Assembly: GCA_032622095.1 (NCBI GenBank)
Contig: CP136061.1
Coordinates: forward strand, 43,655,797-43,719,796
Reading direction: 5' to 3'
DNA from: Siphonodentalium dalli
Lineage: Eukaryota > Mollusca > Scaphopoda > Gadilida > Siphonodentaliidae
DNA length: 64,000 nucleotides
The notes beneath the pieces are model-generated. The model made no database searches and was not told the origin of the DNA. It was given only the letters and a program-made list of their open reading frames with translations. Shown here piece after piece: positions 10,384 through 21,785 of this stretch (positions are counted from its first letter, which is position 1; every line of letters begins with the position of its first letter). Position numbers and translations under genes: made by a program.

Positions 10384-13342
10384 ATGGCCGACAATCGTAC
10401 CGTCGGCGATGAGCTTAACCCAGCTGAAGACCTCTGTGTCATATGTGGTTTTGGTTTTGTTAATGATCCACCGGTAAAGGTGGGGGCAAAAGGTATTGTG
10501 ACTCTCATAAGCTTTTGCGGACAACGGGGGCGACCTAATTTGAAACAATACCTCACCGCGCGCAGCCAGGTGACGCCTGTCGACAAAGTGCTGGTGCATG
10601 CAGGTTGCCGGAGAGATTTTACCGACACATAAAGAAAGACACAAGATAATTTGGTGGTTTCAGAAGCGAAAAGACTACGATCTGATGCAACGCCAATCAA
10701 TATAGCAGAAGACTGCTTAATATGTGGAGTTCATACAAGCACTGATGTTAGACACCCAGATAGGTCCACACCAATGAGCCAAGTAGAGACCATCCCTTTC
10801 AGGGACAAGCTCTTACAGTGCTGTGCGCATAGACAGGATGCTTTAGCATATGACGTGGAGAAGCGCATTCAAGGGCGCATTGACTTGGTAGCAGCATAGG
10901 CCGTTTACCACCACGGATATCTGACTCGATTCTTGCAAGGCAAGGGTGTAAGTCAACCCGAAACAGGAAAAGCAGGTCGAAGATCAGATCAGGGTATGAA
11001 ACATTGGTTCGAAACGATTTGTAATTGGCTCGAGACAGAAGCTGGTGCTGAATGATACACTGTTAGTGAGTTACATTCCAGAATGGTTGAATTCGCAGGC
11101 GAGTCAGAGGTTTATACTATTAAAAGTTTGAAAGGTAACTTAGAGGAATACTATGCAGAATTCATTTTTTTCGCCGAGGTTAAGGGACGAAAGGATGTCG
11201 TTTGTTTTCGAAATATGGCCAAATTCATTATAAATGAAAAGTGGTACATTGATAAAAAAACAGGATTTAGATGAGGAGGCAGACAGGATTGTCTTGACTG
11301 CAGCAAGAATAATAAAAGCACAAATAAGGGAGGCCGATTTCAGTCGCGAATCTTATCCACCCAGTGATGCTATATCTATTATTAGTCAGGGGCGAAATTG
11401 GATCCCGAATCACCTGCAAAGCCTACTAAAGATTTTAATTCCGTCCGATGTCAATCATGTCAAGCAGAATAGCATCGGTCATTCCATTGTACAGGGTGCT
11501 CGTCCACATTCGGTTATAACACCAACGCTGTTTGGACTGGGTGTAGAAATGGACAATGTGTTTGGTTCCAAATGGCTAGTGAACGAGTTATCCTGGTTGG
11601 GATTCTCTGTTACCCACGATGAAGTTGAGAGGTACAAGCAATCCGTCATTCAGACCGAAACGCCCAGTCAAATACTAACTGACTATGCACCCGGTGCCTT
11701 CGTTCAGTGGGTGGCAGATACTGTCGACCACAACATAGCAACTCTATATGGCAAGGGGACCTTCCATGGAATGGGGATAGTTGCAATATATGCACCCATG
11801 AATCAATCAGCACTGAACATGAAATCGCGTGTAATCATGAGACAAAAGCGGTTGAGGGTTGATGAGCTCGTGAAAAACAAAGGAGTGTCCATCTCCCAAT
11901 ATGTTGATGTTATTGGCAAAGGAATTTCCAATATCAAACTGAAACCTCTTCTTCATTTGGCCACACCATATACCCTCCCATCTGACCTCAGCACAGATCT
12001 GCTGTGGCACTCAGCATGCTTTTTCAGTAAGAGTGAAAAACCTAGCGCGAACTGGTCAGGTTTCATGCAAAGTGCTTACTCGCAGGACGACACTCTGACC
12101 GCTGAGAAATCAGATGTTCTGTTCCTTCCCATCATCGATCTGAATCCGTCAGATGACGATTGCATTTATTCTACACTCATTTATGTTGAGGAACAGGCAC
12201 GTAGATTGAACATCCACACGCCATATATCACTTTCGACCAGCCGTTGTGGCTCAAGGCTGTAAACATAATAAGTTCTAAGTCGATGAACATAGTGTGTAG
12301 GCTGTGCGGATTTCACACTGTAATGAGTTTCATGGGGAGTATCGGTTCGATGATGAAGGGGTCGGGGTTAGAAGAAGCTTTGGAGAAAGTGTACGGTCAG
12401 AACACAGTGACCCATATGATATCTGGAAAGGCAGTGTCGAGGGCATTGCGTGGTTACTACCTAGTTGAGGCTGCGCTTTTCAATAAGTTGATAGCTGAAG
12501 TTGTCCCAGTTGAAAAGGACGACAGTTCTGCGGACATCGAATCGGTAATGGAACAAGATGACACAGAAGCCTCGCACATGCAACAGTGTGATGTACACGT
12601 TGTTGGTGAAAACACGATGGGCAAAATGCACCAGAGTGGAATGGACAGAATACAAAAACTGCGTGAAGAGATTGAAATTGGCGTTGTTCCTATATCCGGT
12701 GGCTGCGGACTCAACTGAACTGTTGAAGGTCGAGCAATGTATCAATTGTTATAAATCACTGCTTGTCAAAGAATCCCTCACAGCAAAATTGTGGGTGCAG
12801 TATATGGATTATGTGCAAACCTTAAAGAACTTAATCCGTGCTGAGCGAACAGGGGATTGGAATCTGCATATTGTAACATTAGGGAAGATGCTGAACCTCT
12901 TCGCCGCCACTAGTCATATAAATTACGCAAAGAGCTGCAGACTATATCTCCAAATGATGCTAGAATTACCAGTGAAGCATCCTTGGGTACATCAGTGTTT
13001 GAGGAACATGGCTTCCATGTAGCCCGTAGAAGTAGCAGATTATGGGCGGGGTTATCAACCGATCTTATACACTGAATAATGACGTATTGAATGCTGATGG
13101 GTGGGGTTGGGAACGACGTGGTGAGGATCTTTCCCCAGTCATGACTGACCAGAATGCAGCCCCAGACAAATTGCTCAAGTTTGTACGGTGCAAGTGTAAG
13201 ATGTCATAAAAAACCATGTAACACCAATGTGTGTACATGTCGCAAACATGGTCTGAAATGTGTTATCGCTTGTGGAGATTGTCGTGGAGAGGGCTGCGTG
13301 AATTCAGAAGAGGTTCTCATAGATGACGAGGGTGAGGTCTGA
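10384..13342 (+). pseudogene. Decayed transposase-like gene: Cys fingers, putative catalytic core, C-terminal CXC motif
   Basis: One protein can be followed across 3 kb through broken frames. Frame 1 (10384-11270) begins MADNRTVGDEL, with finger 1 (C-V-I-C..C-R-R-D-F), finger 2 (C-L-I-C-G..C-C-A-H-R), then a Y-H-H-G-Y-L-T-R-F segment. In-frame stops are TAA at 10630, TAG at 10897 and TGA about 11053. A frameshift in an A-run near 11262 leads to the longest open piece (to 12718, about 490 residues). It holds VADTVDHNIATL and FHGMGI (about 11711-11780), FDQPLWLKA (about 12232), GFHTVMSF and KAVSRALRGYY. Further shifts carry it to LWVQYMDY, IRAERTGDW and a piece ending RRSSRLWAGLSTDL (about 13075). 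After a gap come SPVMTDQNAAPDKLL and a CXC motif RCKCK / CTCRKHGLKC / CGDCRGEGC, itself split by a frameshift near 13208. From recall, similar intact proteins occur in many copies in invertebrate genomes, often labelled tesmin/TSO1-like CXC. The Asp/His-rich motifs suggest a DDE-type nuclease core; that is inference. Confidence 0.8.
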
Positions 13343-13652
13343 GTATATATGATATATTTGACACACAAGTGTCGAAATCATGAAGTATTTCTCATTCTGG
13401 TCATCACTGGCTGATTTCGATCAACAAAATAAACAAAAGAAATAATTGTCATTTTAGCGGCCATTTTTGGTTGCCATCTTTTGACTCTGCGACTGATATT
13501 TGGTCAGTGTGACTCCCGTGGAATCCTTTGTCAAACGTGATGAAATTTGTACGAGAGCAAACTCATTACCCCTACCTCACAATGGACTAATGCTGATTGG
13601 GGAATATTTATAATCGTTGGCCGCCACATTGGACGCCATCTTGAATCCTGAA

Positions 13653-13782
13653 TTTTCCCCAAGGCGGATTTTAGCGGATTTTGGATATGTTATTCCTGAT
13701 ACTTTTGCGCGCAAAATGAGACCAAAACCAGCGTTATAACAATTTTTTCCAGGTTCAACCTCCCGACGACCACACTAGGGTA
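13653..13782 (-). repeat. Right terminal inverted repeat
   Basis: Reverse complement of the left ends with scattered differences. Its tip reads CACTAGGGTA on the plus strand. Inside it sits TATTCCTGATA, a piece also seen beside the ATAAAGAGCGTT motif elsewhere in the window. Confidence 0.78.
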
Positions 13783-13793
13783 GCAATAAGTAA

Positions 13794-13955
13794 CTTCTGT
13801 CGTTGTCCCAGAAATACATTGACCAATATATGAAAGCTGTTGCAGAAAAATTGAGGCCAATCAATATATTAAAAAGAACGGCGCGTACACAATGCCAGTG
13901 CAATATGCGTGGCCAAGGAACATGTCCGAGAAAGCCAACTTTCTTGCTCATTTGA
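13794..13955 (+). pseudogene. Unassigned 53-codon ORF with a CxC...C motif beside the transposon end
   Basis: Directly outside the right TIR, an open frame of 53 codons reads like protein: SLSQKYIDQYMKAVAEKL, RPINILKRTAR, then Q-C-Q-C-N-M-R-G-Q-G-T-C-P-R-K-P before a TGA. Basic residues followed by C-x-C-x(7)-C suggest a small metal-binding or nucleic-acid-binding tail. There is no start codon at its head, so it is either an exon or a fragment of another element interrupted by the transposon. Function unknown. Confidence 0.35.
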
Positions 13956-14915
13956 ACTCTCGATGTTCGTTTTGTTAGGAAAACACATTTGCGAGAGAAT
14001 CGGATTTCTTAACTATAATGTTTGAAATGGTTAATTTCAGCATGCGATACCAATGTGAATCTTCCGTCTTAATAGATAGAGTTCCGATATTGTCAATGTA
14101 CAATTTACGCTGGGAAGCTGTTCTGGGACGACCACTTCAGAACTTACAATTCATAGCTACATGTACATCCAAGAGAAATCACCCACATTCTTCGAGTCGG
14201 AAGCTCTCCAATTACTGGACATCGACGTCAGACGTCACGTGACGTCGCTCGCTGTCGTGGGATAAGCTCGTTCGCCGAATAAGGTTTCAGAATTGCTTCC
14301 ATTCATCTTGTGTTGGCTAATTTAGATAGCTAACAAGTTATATCAATTGCTCTACATGTCTAGTAAATCCAATTACACTCAGTTAATGCCTCAAAGTATC
14401 AATCTTATTGGGAAAGTATTGACTGTCATGAATGTTGACCGGAGGACGCACGTCCCGTTTGGCTATGAACTAGATACGTCTGTGCCAAGGAATGTCGAAG
14501 CTGAGGTCATGTGTCATCGTAATGTGGAATTCGCTCAACATGCTAAATTGCTTTCGTGCTTTGTTAGTGGTTATTGATGTTGTTGGTCGCTGGGACAAGG
14601 CTGATTTTTATGGACGACAACGTATGTTTTTCTCCCATGTGGGACACGCCGTATCATTGGAACCGGATTTGTCATACTTATTTCAGTTCTTTGCCAGCTA
14701 CCATCTAATTACTAAAGATGACTGAGCGCATGCATAATGGCACTTACATACTGAGACATAATGAAACTTACAGACTGAGACATATGGGGCGTAGGCGTGT
14801 TTTTATAACCGGTCAACAAGGCATACAGTTTGTAGACTATATCAAATATCGGATAATGTTCTTAGTGCGATGAAACACTATGAATGAATGAATTCTATCC
14901 ATAGCTTATCGCTAG
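13956..14915. other. No gene recognised; contains a CRE/E-box palindrome
   Basis: Short frames only, with no motif. The one notable item is the 16-bp palindrome at 14231-14246, listed separately. GAATGAATGAATTC near 14883 resembles a retroelement tail but has no support upstream. Confidence 0.5.
14231..14246. promoter_or_regulatory. Perfect palindrome GACGTCACGTGACGTC
   Basis: An E-box CACGTG lies between two TGACG half-sites, with a further GACGTC five bases upstream. Such sites are bound by bZIP (CREB/ATF) and bHLH factors in animals. No gene start is evident nearby, so a role is only possible. Confidence 0.3.
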
Positions 14916-14970
14916 AGGGGGGGGGGTGTGGGGGGGGGGTGTCTGGGGTGTCTCACCCCCCCCCCCCCCA
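14916..14970. repeat. G-run / C-run low-complexity tract
   Basis: Runs of 9-12 G with TGT breaks are followed by a run of about 15 C. The two could pair as a hairpin or form G-quadruplex structure. Confidence 0.85.
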
Positions 14971-14984
14971 GCAGAGAGCTATAT

Positions 14985-15760
14985 TTTCAATAGTTGGAAA
15001 TTTCATACCTGCCACAACGAAATTTCACACCAACAATAGGTTGAAAATGTTCTTGTAGTTTGATTATAAAACAATTTATTGGGGGGAATTTATTGTTTTT
15101 CGACCAATATTTGCATATGTTCCTATTTTTGATCCAAAATTTTTACAGGAATGGTCATCAGTTGGAAATATTCCAACCTTAGGGGGGTGACAGGTTGGAA
15201 ATTTCCAACACTTGGAAAGCTTGTGTCCTGGTCCCTCCCCCGTGGCCAGTCAAAAACTTCTAGTTAATTTAAGAAAACAATATTGTCATACAATTGGTCA
15301 ACATTATCATTGGAATTGTCATCAGTTGGAAATTTTCCAACCTAAGTGGGGGTGTAGAGTTTGAAATTTCCAACAGTAGGAAGGCTTGAGGCTAGTCTAG
15401 ATGTTAGGATTTTGCGATTTTCTTGTTCAGATTTCAAAATTTTCGCACACCGAGCCGAACCATGGTCGGCCCGGTGTGTCATTGTCCCATCCACATGGCC
15501 AATACAAAACTGATAATTAGTTTAGCAAAACAATATTTTACTACATTTGGTCAAACTTGTAGACATAAATGGTCATCAGTTGAAGAATTTTCCAACCTGA
15601 GGGGGAGCATGAGGTATGAAATTTCCAACACTAGGAAAGCTTCAGTTGAGGCCAGTCTAGATGCTAGGATTTGCGATTTTCTTGTATAGTTTTAAAATTT
15701 TTCTCACACCGGGCCAAACAACCATGGTCGGCCCGGTGTTTCCTGGTCTGTTGTCGGTAG
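14985..15760 (+). repeat. Degenerate tandem repeat, ~240-bp unit, about three copies
   Basis: Units share GGTCATCAGTTGGAAATWTT, CCAACCTWAG, a G-run, GGTTGGAAATTTCCAACA, GGAARGCTT and AAAACAATATT; the last two also share GGATTTTGCGATTTTCTTG and CATGGTCGGCCCGGTGT. TTGGAAATTTTCCAA-type inverted pieces recur, also at 31090-31165. The ORFs here are by-products. Confidence 0.7.
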
Positions 15761-15901
15761 CTGTGTGCATTTGTCTGGAATTAGATCACTAGTTGTTTTT
15801 TTGGGGGCAATTTTCAGGTTAAAATATCTTAATGTTCTCATACTGGGAAAATAGAAGCATGGTTTATGAATATATAGGAAATTAGGCCTGAGCATGAGGT
15901 A

Positions 15902-16078
15902 CAAGGGGGGGGGGGGGGTGCAAATGGAATTATGCAAAAAGTTGTGCTGGTGCGATTCCGACTCAAGGGGGGGGGTGCAAATGGAATTATGCAAAAAGTT
16001 GTGTTGGTGTGATTCCGACTCAAGGGGGGGGGGTGCAGTTGGAAATTCCCAAGGTGGACACCCACCCCCCCCCCCCCC
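15902..16078 (+). repeat. ~57-bp tandem repeat with G-runs, ending in a C-run
   Basis: Two full units and a partial third: CAAGGGGGGGG, GTGCAAATGGAATTATGCAA, AAAGTTGTGYTGGTG, YGATTCCGACT. A run of about 15 C closes the block. Frames through it encode repetitive peptides only. Confidence 0.8.
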
Positions 16079-16359
16079 CTCAGCGGAGACCCTCTAGCCA
16101 CATCCCTGATCGAATACCTATCCATGCACGGCAGTCCCCTACTGACATTCTTACAGGACGATCTGTAGCCGTGAAAATTGCATACGTTCATTTTGAAAAA
16201 AAAACACGAAATCGTATTGTGAGCGGAGCTAGCTCAGTGCTCCTCTCCCACATCCCTCATATTATTGTCTTTAATTAAACAAACAAACAATTATCTCGTC
16301 CTGATCTTGGGTTGTTGTTTCTCGGACGAAGAGTGTTTTCGCGGTGATTTATGTCTATG

Positions 16360-16713
16360 TCAAAGAGATTTGCAGGGCCTTGGTTGTTTTTGCTGAGCCT
16401 TGGTTGTTTTTTTCTGAACCTTCTTAACTTCTTCGATAGCCTTTCTCTGTCTTGTGGTGAGGGCTTCGGGTGTAGAAGGATCGGGTGGATATGCGAACCT
16501 CGTCTCCAGCGGAAGCCAATAATGCCATATCTCCCGTCTCCATATGTGGCGTGTGGACGGTCGCTGCGATTTTGTGACATCAGTCACGGATGTGTATCTG
16601 GCTGTGGTGCCGTTATCCTCGGCATTCGCACTCCACAGGCTTCCATGCGAAGGCGCACTGAGATGGTGTCTTCGACAGTCTCCGCTGCTTGGTAGCACCA
16701 TTCGTTTGAACAA
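16360..16713 (-). CDS. Hypothetical protein, 117 residues (weak)
   Basis: On the minus strand an ATG at 16713 opens 117 codons to a stop near 16360. Composition is protein-like, with W/Y/P-rich RREIWHYWLPLETRFAYPPD, then a basic Lys/Gln tail (KAIEEVKKVQKKTTKAQQKQ). A second overlapping minus-strand frame (16275-16580) is also open, which weakens the case. I do not recognise a family. It could be an exon or an element fragment, or chance. Confidence 0.2.
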   Translation of the reverse strand: MFKRMVLPSSGDCRRHHLSAPSHGSLWSANAEDNGTTARYTSVTDVTKSQRPSTRHIWRREIWHYWLPLETRFAYPPDPSTPEALTTRQRKAIEEVKKVQKKTTKAQQKQPRPCKSL

Positions 16714-16960
16714 TCGAAGTTATATGAAGTTTTATATTGTGTTTTGTACTACTTGTCTAGAACTCTTATTTTATCATACAATCATTCATTTATGCATAGC
16801 CTGGGATACGACACGGCTATCGCTATTAGACTCCTACGCTAATGCAGAAGACTGGAAGCCTTCGGGGATATAGCCATGGGTATGCTAACGCCGTATGTTA
16901 ACGCCGTATGTTTGGTTAGCAAAAAGAGCATAATCACCCAAACTATTCTCACACAACCCA

Positions 16961-17395
16961 AATTATTCCACACGAAACGACTTAACTTTCACCGGACAAC
17001 CACCATAATATTTCAACCTACTCCCACATAACCAAATCATTCCATATGAAACTACTTTATTTTTGAAAAAAAAACTATCAAACCGGCCCACCAATTAATT
17101 CAAGTGAGTCTATACGCAATAAAATGATAAAACCTTAAGTTTACTTTCGCGGGCAGGGACAGGAAGACGACCATTTACTGTCATGACACTGCCCAGAAAT
17201 ATATATCATTTTGTTTTTGTTGTTACAAACTGTAAAGAAATTACTGTGATATACATTACTGAATAAACAATCTATATAAAAATATCTATCTATCAATCTA
17301 TCTGTATATCTATATATCTATCTATCTATCTATCTAGCTATCTATCTATCTATCTATCTATCTATGTTGTTCATGTTCACTGAGTTAAGCAAATA
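16961..17395 (+). repeat. Two-copy repeat, then possible retroelement 3' end with (ATCT)n
   Basis: 16961-17060 holds two ~75-bp diverged units (CACACAACCCAAATTATTCC... / CACATAACCAAATCATTCCA...). From about 17150 the sequence runs to ACTGAATAAACAATC and an ATCT microsatellite at 17283-17365. An AATAAA followed by a simple-repeat tail resembles a non-LTR 3' end, but no coding remnant is seen. Confidence 0.4.
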
Positions 17396-17442
17396 TGAAG
17401 CAATGGACACTCATACTGAGTCCGTGCCTCCATACCTCTGAC

Positions 17443-17512
17443 ATACACACACACACACACACCCTCACACACACCACCCTCACACACACACACACACCCT
17501 CACACACACACA
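17443..17512. repeat. CA microsatellite with CCCTCA interruptions
   Basis: ACACACAC runs broken three times by CCCTCACA, then CATATATATC and ATCTATCA units. Confidence 0.9.
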
Positions 17513-17529
17513 TATATATCTATCAATCT

Positions 17530-20500
17530 ATTTATCTCTATATATACATGTAGGTCGATTTCCAATGATTTTCCCACGACAGTCACTATTATAGGAGACT
17601 AAATATACCCTTAGATGTCCTCGCCATAAATAGTGTGAAAACTGTTTACATGCACCATCTGCACTTAGCATTGCGTTGGAAAAGTCCTAAAACTCTACCT
17701 TTTTCTGTACAATTGATGTTATTTATCACTCCGTTCTCCTCCAGACAAAGAACGCCAATGTCGCAAGACACATTCGCCACACAACCTCATCCCACGCGGG
17801 TTGCAGATCGTACAATGTATACGTCGCTGTGAAGTGTGTGAGGCAATGTTCACGAACAGCTATCAAGAGCGTCTGGGGGAGAGCAGTAATGTAGATTGAT
17901 CTTTCCTTTGTTCAATGGTGTTTATTTTCACATCTTCCGGAATAGCTATTCCGTAAAAAGTGTCGCCCGATCGATTGAAGGGGGTCATGGCAGGGTGTAC
18001 TCGCATAGCCAACTCCGGCTGTCCATGCAGATAATGTCGGTCGATCTAAATTAGCGTCACACCAGACAATAGCATCCGGCAGACAACCAGTCGCCCGTAG
18101 AAAATAGTTCGAATTGAAACAAGTGCACCACACATAATAACCCCACGCATCGGTGGCTATTCGCAGATAATTTTCTGAGGTGGCTTAAATCGAGACATCC
18201 CTTATTCCGATCGGTGATTACTGGGTAAAACATGTTGCATGTGGATTTTCAGGTGGATTTCATCGCATTGTGGTTGATGAATATATCAAAGATCTTTTAT
18301 ATCATTTTACACTCTAAAGACTGTACATGTACTTTCATAAGAAATGAATGGACAAAATGGTTACTTGGTGATAGTGTTTCATTTGTGCTGCCTCGTGGGC
18401 ACATTCAATATAATTGAAACGTGACATATACGATGACTGAGATACAGACGACGGACGCCAACCCATGGCAACAGCTTAAACTTGACTTCAAGTTAAGCCA
18501 AAAAAGAGGATATTTCTGGCCACCGACAACATGAACCCTGGTCAAGATACAAACTAAAAAAACAAGGACGGCGTTGAGTCACAAGTACATACAGATATTG
18601 GTCCATCCATTAGCTGCGTGCGTTGCTGTAAGATGTTGAGGATGTCGGTATGGTCGATCGCGTAGACGACCGCGTACATGATTATGCGGACAAGACATGC
18701 TATAGTTTGTTGGTTCGCCTGCCGTTGCAGTGTCAGAGAATATTCAGTGGACCCCATGACCTCACGATAGTGACATCAAACGAAAAAGTCAGCACAACTT
18801 ATAGGTATATTGCATGAAGTTAGACTTAACTTGCTTATATGTTGGGCAGAAACTCGTTTGATTGGTCATATCGGTAAATTGTAAACCATGGTATACAGAA
18901 GGATTGCGCCCAGATGTGAACAGACTAATTTCTCTATGCAATGGTATACACAAATTGATCACAAACTATTTCGAGCATGGTCGGGCATAAATGAGATGGA
19001 AGACGAATGCAATGGTTCCTTGTTTCAAGGTGTTATGTTATTAGCAACATATAGTCATTACTGCAGATGAACGTCGTTGTGGGTGTACGGACATCAAACT
19101 GTATGACTGGTAAAAAACCTTAACCTAAGAGCACTATTGTTAAAAACATTCAAACAGAGAATGTTTTCAGTATGAAATGTGACTGATATTACAGATATTA
19201 GGACAATATTCGTCTTTTGGCCAACAACATAAATGTACAATACAGTAATTATTTGTTGGAATTTAAATATATAAGCACAATCTTAAAAAGCTTGATATAT
19301 TCGAATGTTGTTTCAAATACGATATTTTCAACTGTTGGAATTTATTACCAATATTTTGGAGTTACTGCACTAGGTATTGCGGAGTAAATGTACTGTATTC
19401 ATACGCCATTAATTCAGACACTTGGACAGAAGAAAGGTCGACAAGGCAGTCGGAGTAATATGCTGCGCAAGTCTTTGCAAGGCCTTAATGTGACATTCTT
19501 GCATTTTCGTCCGCTTTGTCGCAAATGCCTTGGTAACACAAAGGATTATTTTTGAGAGCAGTTTCCGGTTTAGGCGACTCTGATAGCTTTTAATGACAGG
19601 ATTGAGGAACAATCGAGTGTTTTTGTGGCTTCTCGATAAGGCGTTAATGGCTGGAGGATTAGACGCCCGTTATAAATCTGATCGATTCCGAAAGTGCAAT
19701 ATCACTTCAAAAACCTTTTAGAAAACTTCAAACAGGTTGCTTTATCTTTTAAAGCCTCGAAAAAAAATAACTGGTCATGGAAAGCTGCTTGCTTTTGATG
19801 CGTGTTGCATGACTTACACGTGTGACGAATATCAATCTAGTAACGGAAGATATGGGCGGGGCGACAATGGGTTGGTCGGTTTTAGTTTGCAACAGGTGTA
19901 ACTGTTATGCTCGAATCAACCGTAGTTGAGACGGAGACACATTAGCCACGTCCATGACAACAGCGAAATGTGGTATTTGGGGTGACCGATGTAGATCCGT
20001 TGTTACATGTAAGGTACACGACGCAGTATGACAACACCATAAGCCGTCCAGTGATGGCGAAGGTGGTTCTAATCCAGATAACAACGGATTTGTCATCCAC
20101 AGTTTGTCAGTTGCTTTTGAAATCGAATTGATGGCTTCTCTGTGCCGTGGAATAATGTCCCAGTGAAGATAACCTTCCGTGCATAACACTGATAACGCCG
20201 TGAAGTGGCCTAACAGCTGCAACACCGATAAATTGTGTTAGACTAAGATTTTGAGAACCCCTGGTTATCATATCTCCATGAAGATACAGATGTTTTAAAG
20301 AAATGTCCAGGTGCTCCTCTGTTCATGGTGCTATACTGGCCAACTATTCTCAGTTTAAATAAATGTTGCTACACATCAGCTACATGTTCCCGGCACAGAG
20401 CGAGATTTTACATTTGTTAGTTAGGATACATTATTATATATAAGTCTGTTTGGCCGAAATCAGCGCTAAAATAGTTTTATTTTTTTTTACCAATTTGTGT

Positions 20501-20640
20501 TACCCTCCCCCCCTCCATGTATAAGATTGGTGGAAATCGGCGACAAAAAATGTTGCTGCCCCTCCCATTTTTTTGGCCTTGACAATAAGAGCGCCACTTT
20601 AGAAAATTCTAACCCACACCATTATCTTCCTCGTAACAAG
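17530..20640. other. Non-coding stretch, nothing recognised
   Basis: Only short open frames; the largest is a 106-codon minus-strand frame at 19905-20225 without known motifs. No tandem array or TIR pair was seen. A host intron or intergenic region is likely. Confidence 0.5.
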
Positions 20641-20739
20641 TTACCCCTGTCATACCCCGTTGGTGTCATCTAGATGATCCCCCGTGAATTTCAATAGAAC
20701 ACATACAGACAGGCAGACATATATTCGCAAATATAGATA

Positions 20740-21530
20740 GAGATATACACCAGAGCACAACCAAATACGATGGTCCATGACCAAGTTACAAGCCGACATT
20801 TTCATACGGATACAAAATTCAGATATTCCCAAGTCAAACAAGCGTTGTACATGTAACTGATGTAAAAACGAATACACAATATCCGTAGTATATGGGTATC
20901 CTTTACCGCATGCACAACATAGCTGATGATCCATGCCCGAATTGAAATGTTCACACAGACACACAATTCAAAAATGTTCAAAGTCAAATAAGGGCCGTAA
21001 CTCTGGTAAAATTAATAGACGAAACATGTTGTGAGTCAGCCATATTCTTTCCCCCGAGCTGTGATATCACCATTCCAAAGCACAAGTGAACTGGGTGATC
21101 CTTGTCCTTGGAATGTTCTTTCGGTCATAAAATTCACAAATTTACAATTCAAACGAGGGCCGTAGCTCTGGTAGAAATAAATGGACGAAACACGTTGTAT
21201 GTTATCTCTTCCATCAAGCTGTTATCACCATACCAAAGCACTATCAAATTCGATGATCTATGCCCGAGTTACAAGCTGAAATGTTCGTACAGACACAACA
21301 TTCACATATGTCCAAGTCAAACAAGGCCCGTTACTCTGGTACAATTAACGAACGAAACCCGTAGTATGTGGGTATCCTTTCCCCCAACCAGTGCTGTCAT
21401 CATGCCAAATGGCATCAAAATCCGACATTTAACACCAGAGTTACAAGGTGATATGTTTGGATGGACGGACTGACGGACCGACCACTCGGTTATATGACCC
21501 GAACATTCTACGGGAGTCCGGGCATAATAA
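20740..21530 (+). repeat. Degenerate tandem repeat, ~170-bp unit, about five copies
   Basis: Recurring ordered pieces are AGTCAAACAAGGGCCGT, AACTCTGGTAMAATTAA, GACGAAACACGTTGTATG, GGGTATCCTTTCCCCC, RTGATCYATGCCCGAGTTAC and CACACAACATTCA-type sequence. The array closes with GGACGGACTGACGGACCGAC and ATTCTACGGGAGTCCGGGCA. From recall, such arrays with GACGGAC edges are common in molluscs. Confidence 0.75.
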
Positions 21531-21785
21531 CACTAACTCGTCCTTAAGCATTTATTTTGTGTATTTATCTTCAATTAGTAATTTTTCCTAACTTTTCCAC
21601 AATTTAAGACACCGAATTCTATTTGGCAAGTACTATTAGGAATTTGTCAACAACAAGTAAATGTCGCGGCAGCCCCAACCCTGCTTATATTTTTCAAACC
21701 TATATGGGTGTGTCATTCTGTTCTCTACAAAACCCGCACATTATCTGCTTATAATAGAACTAGGTTTAGGTAGATACTGTGCTTA

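Larger units (their letters stand above)
8732..10674 (+). repeat. Near-identical tandem duplication of the transposon 5' end (971 + 972 bp)
   Basis: Unit 1 is 8732-9702 and unit 2 is 9703-10674. I saw only a few differences: ACACGAC versus ATACGAC, GTCGAGT versus GTTGTGT, and one extra A in GGAAAACACC. The copies must therefore be recent. The duplicated segment contains the left TIR, the leader with two ATAAAGAGCGT motifs, and the first finger module of the gene. Confidence 0.92.
8732..13782 (+). mobile_element. DNA transposon with ~130-bp TIRs and a decayed CXC-motif transposase-like gene
   Basis: Left end 8732-8865 and right end 13653-13782 are inverted copies. On the element strand both read a T-A-x-x-x-T-A-G-T tip, GTGGT, TTGAAC-like, TTGTTATAA, GGTTTTGGT, CATTTTG and then ATATCCAAAATCCGCTAAAA before diverging after GGGGAAA. 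Between them lies a long decayed gene in the same orientation (10384-13342). The first 971 bp are present twice (8732-9702, 9703-10674), so the complete unit may be 9703-13782, about 4.1 kb. No confident target-site duplication was seen. The gene has stops and frameshifts, so the element is defective, though the near identity of the duplicated ends shows recent rearrangement. Superfamily is not assigned. Confidence 0.8.

Noticed and set aside
11000-11015. GGTTCGAAACG resembling a Pol III B-box
   Set aside because: It is coding sequence of the transposase-like gene (H-W-F-E-T) with no A-box upstream.
12457-12745. Two minus-strand frames of 85-94 codons in the CXC transposon
   Set aside because: Antisense shadows of the transposase-like gene.
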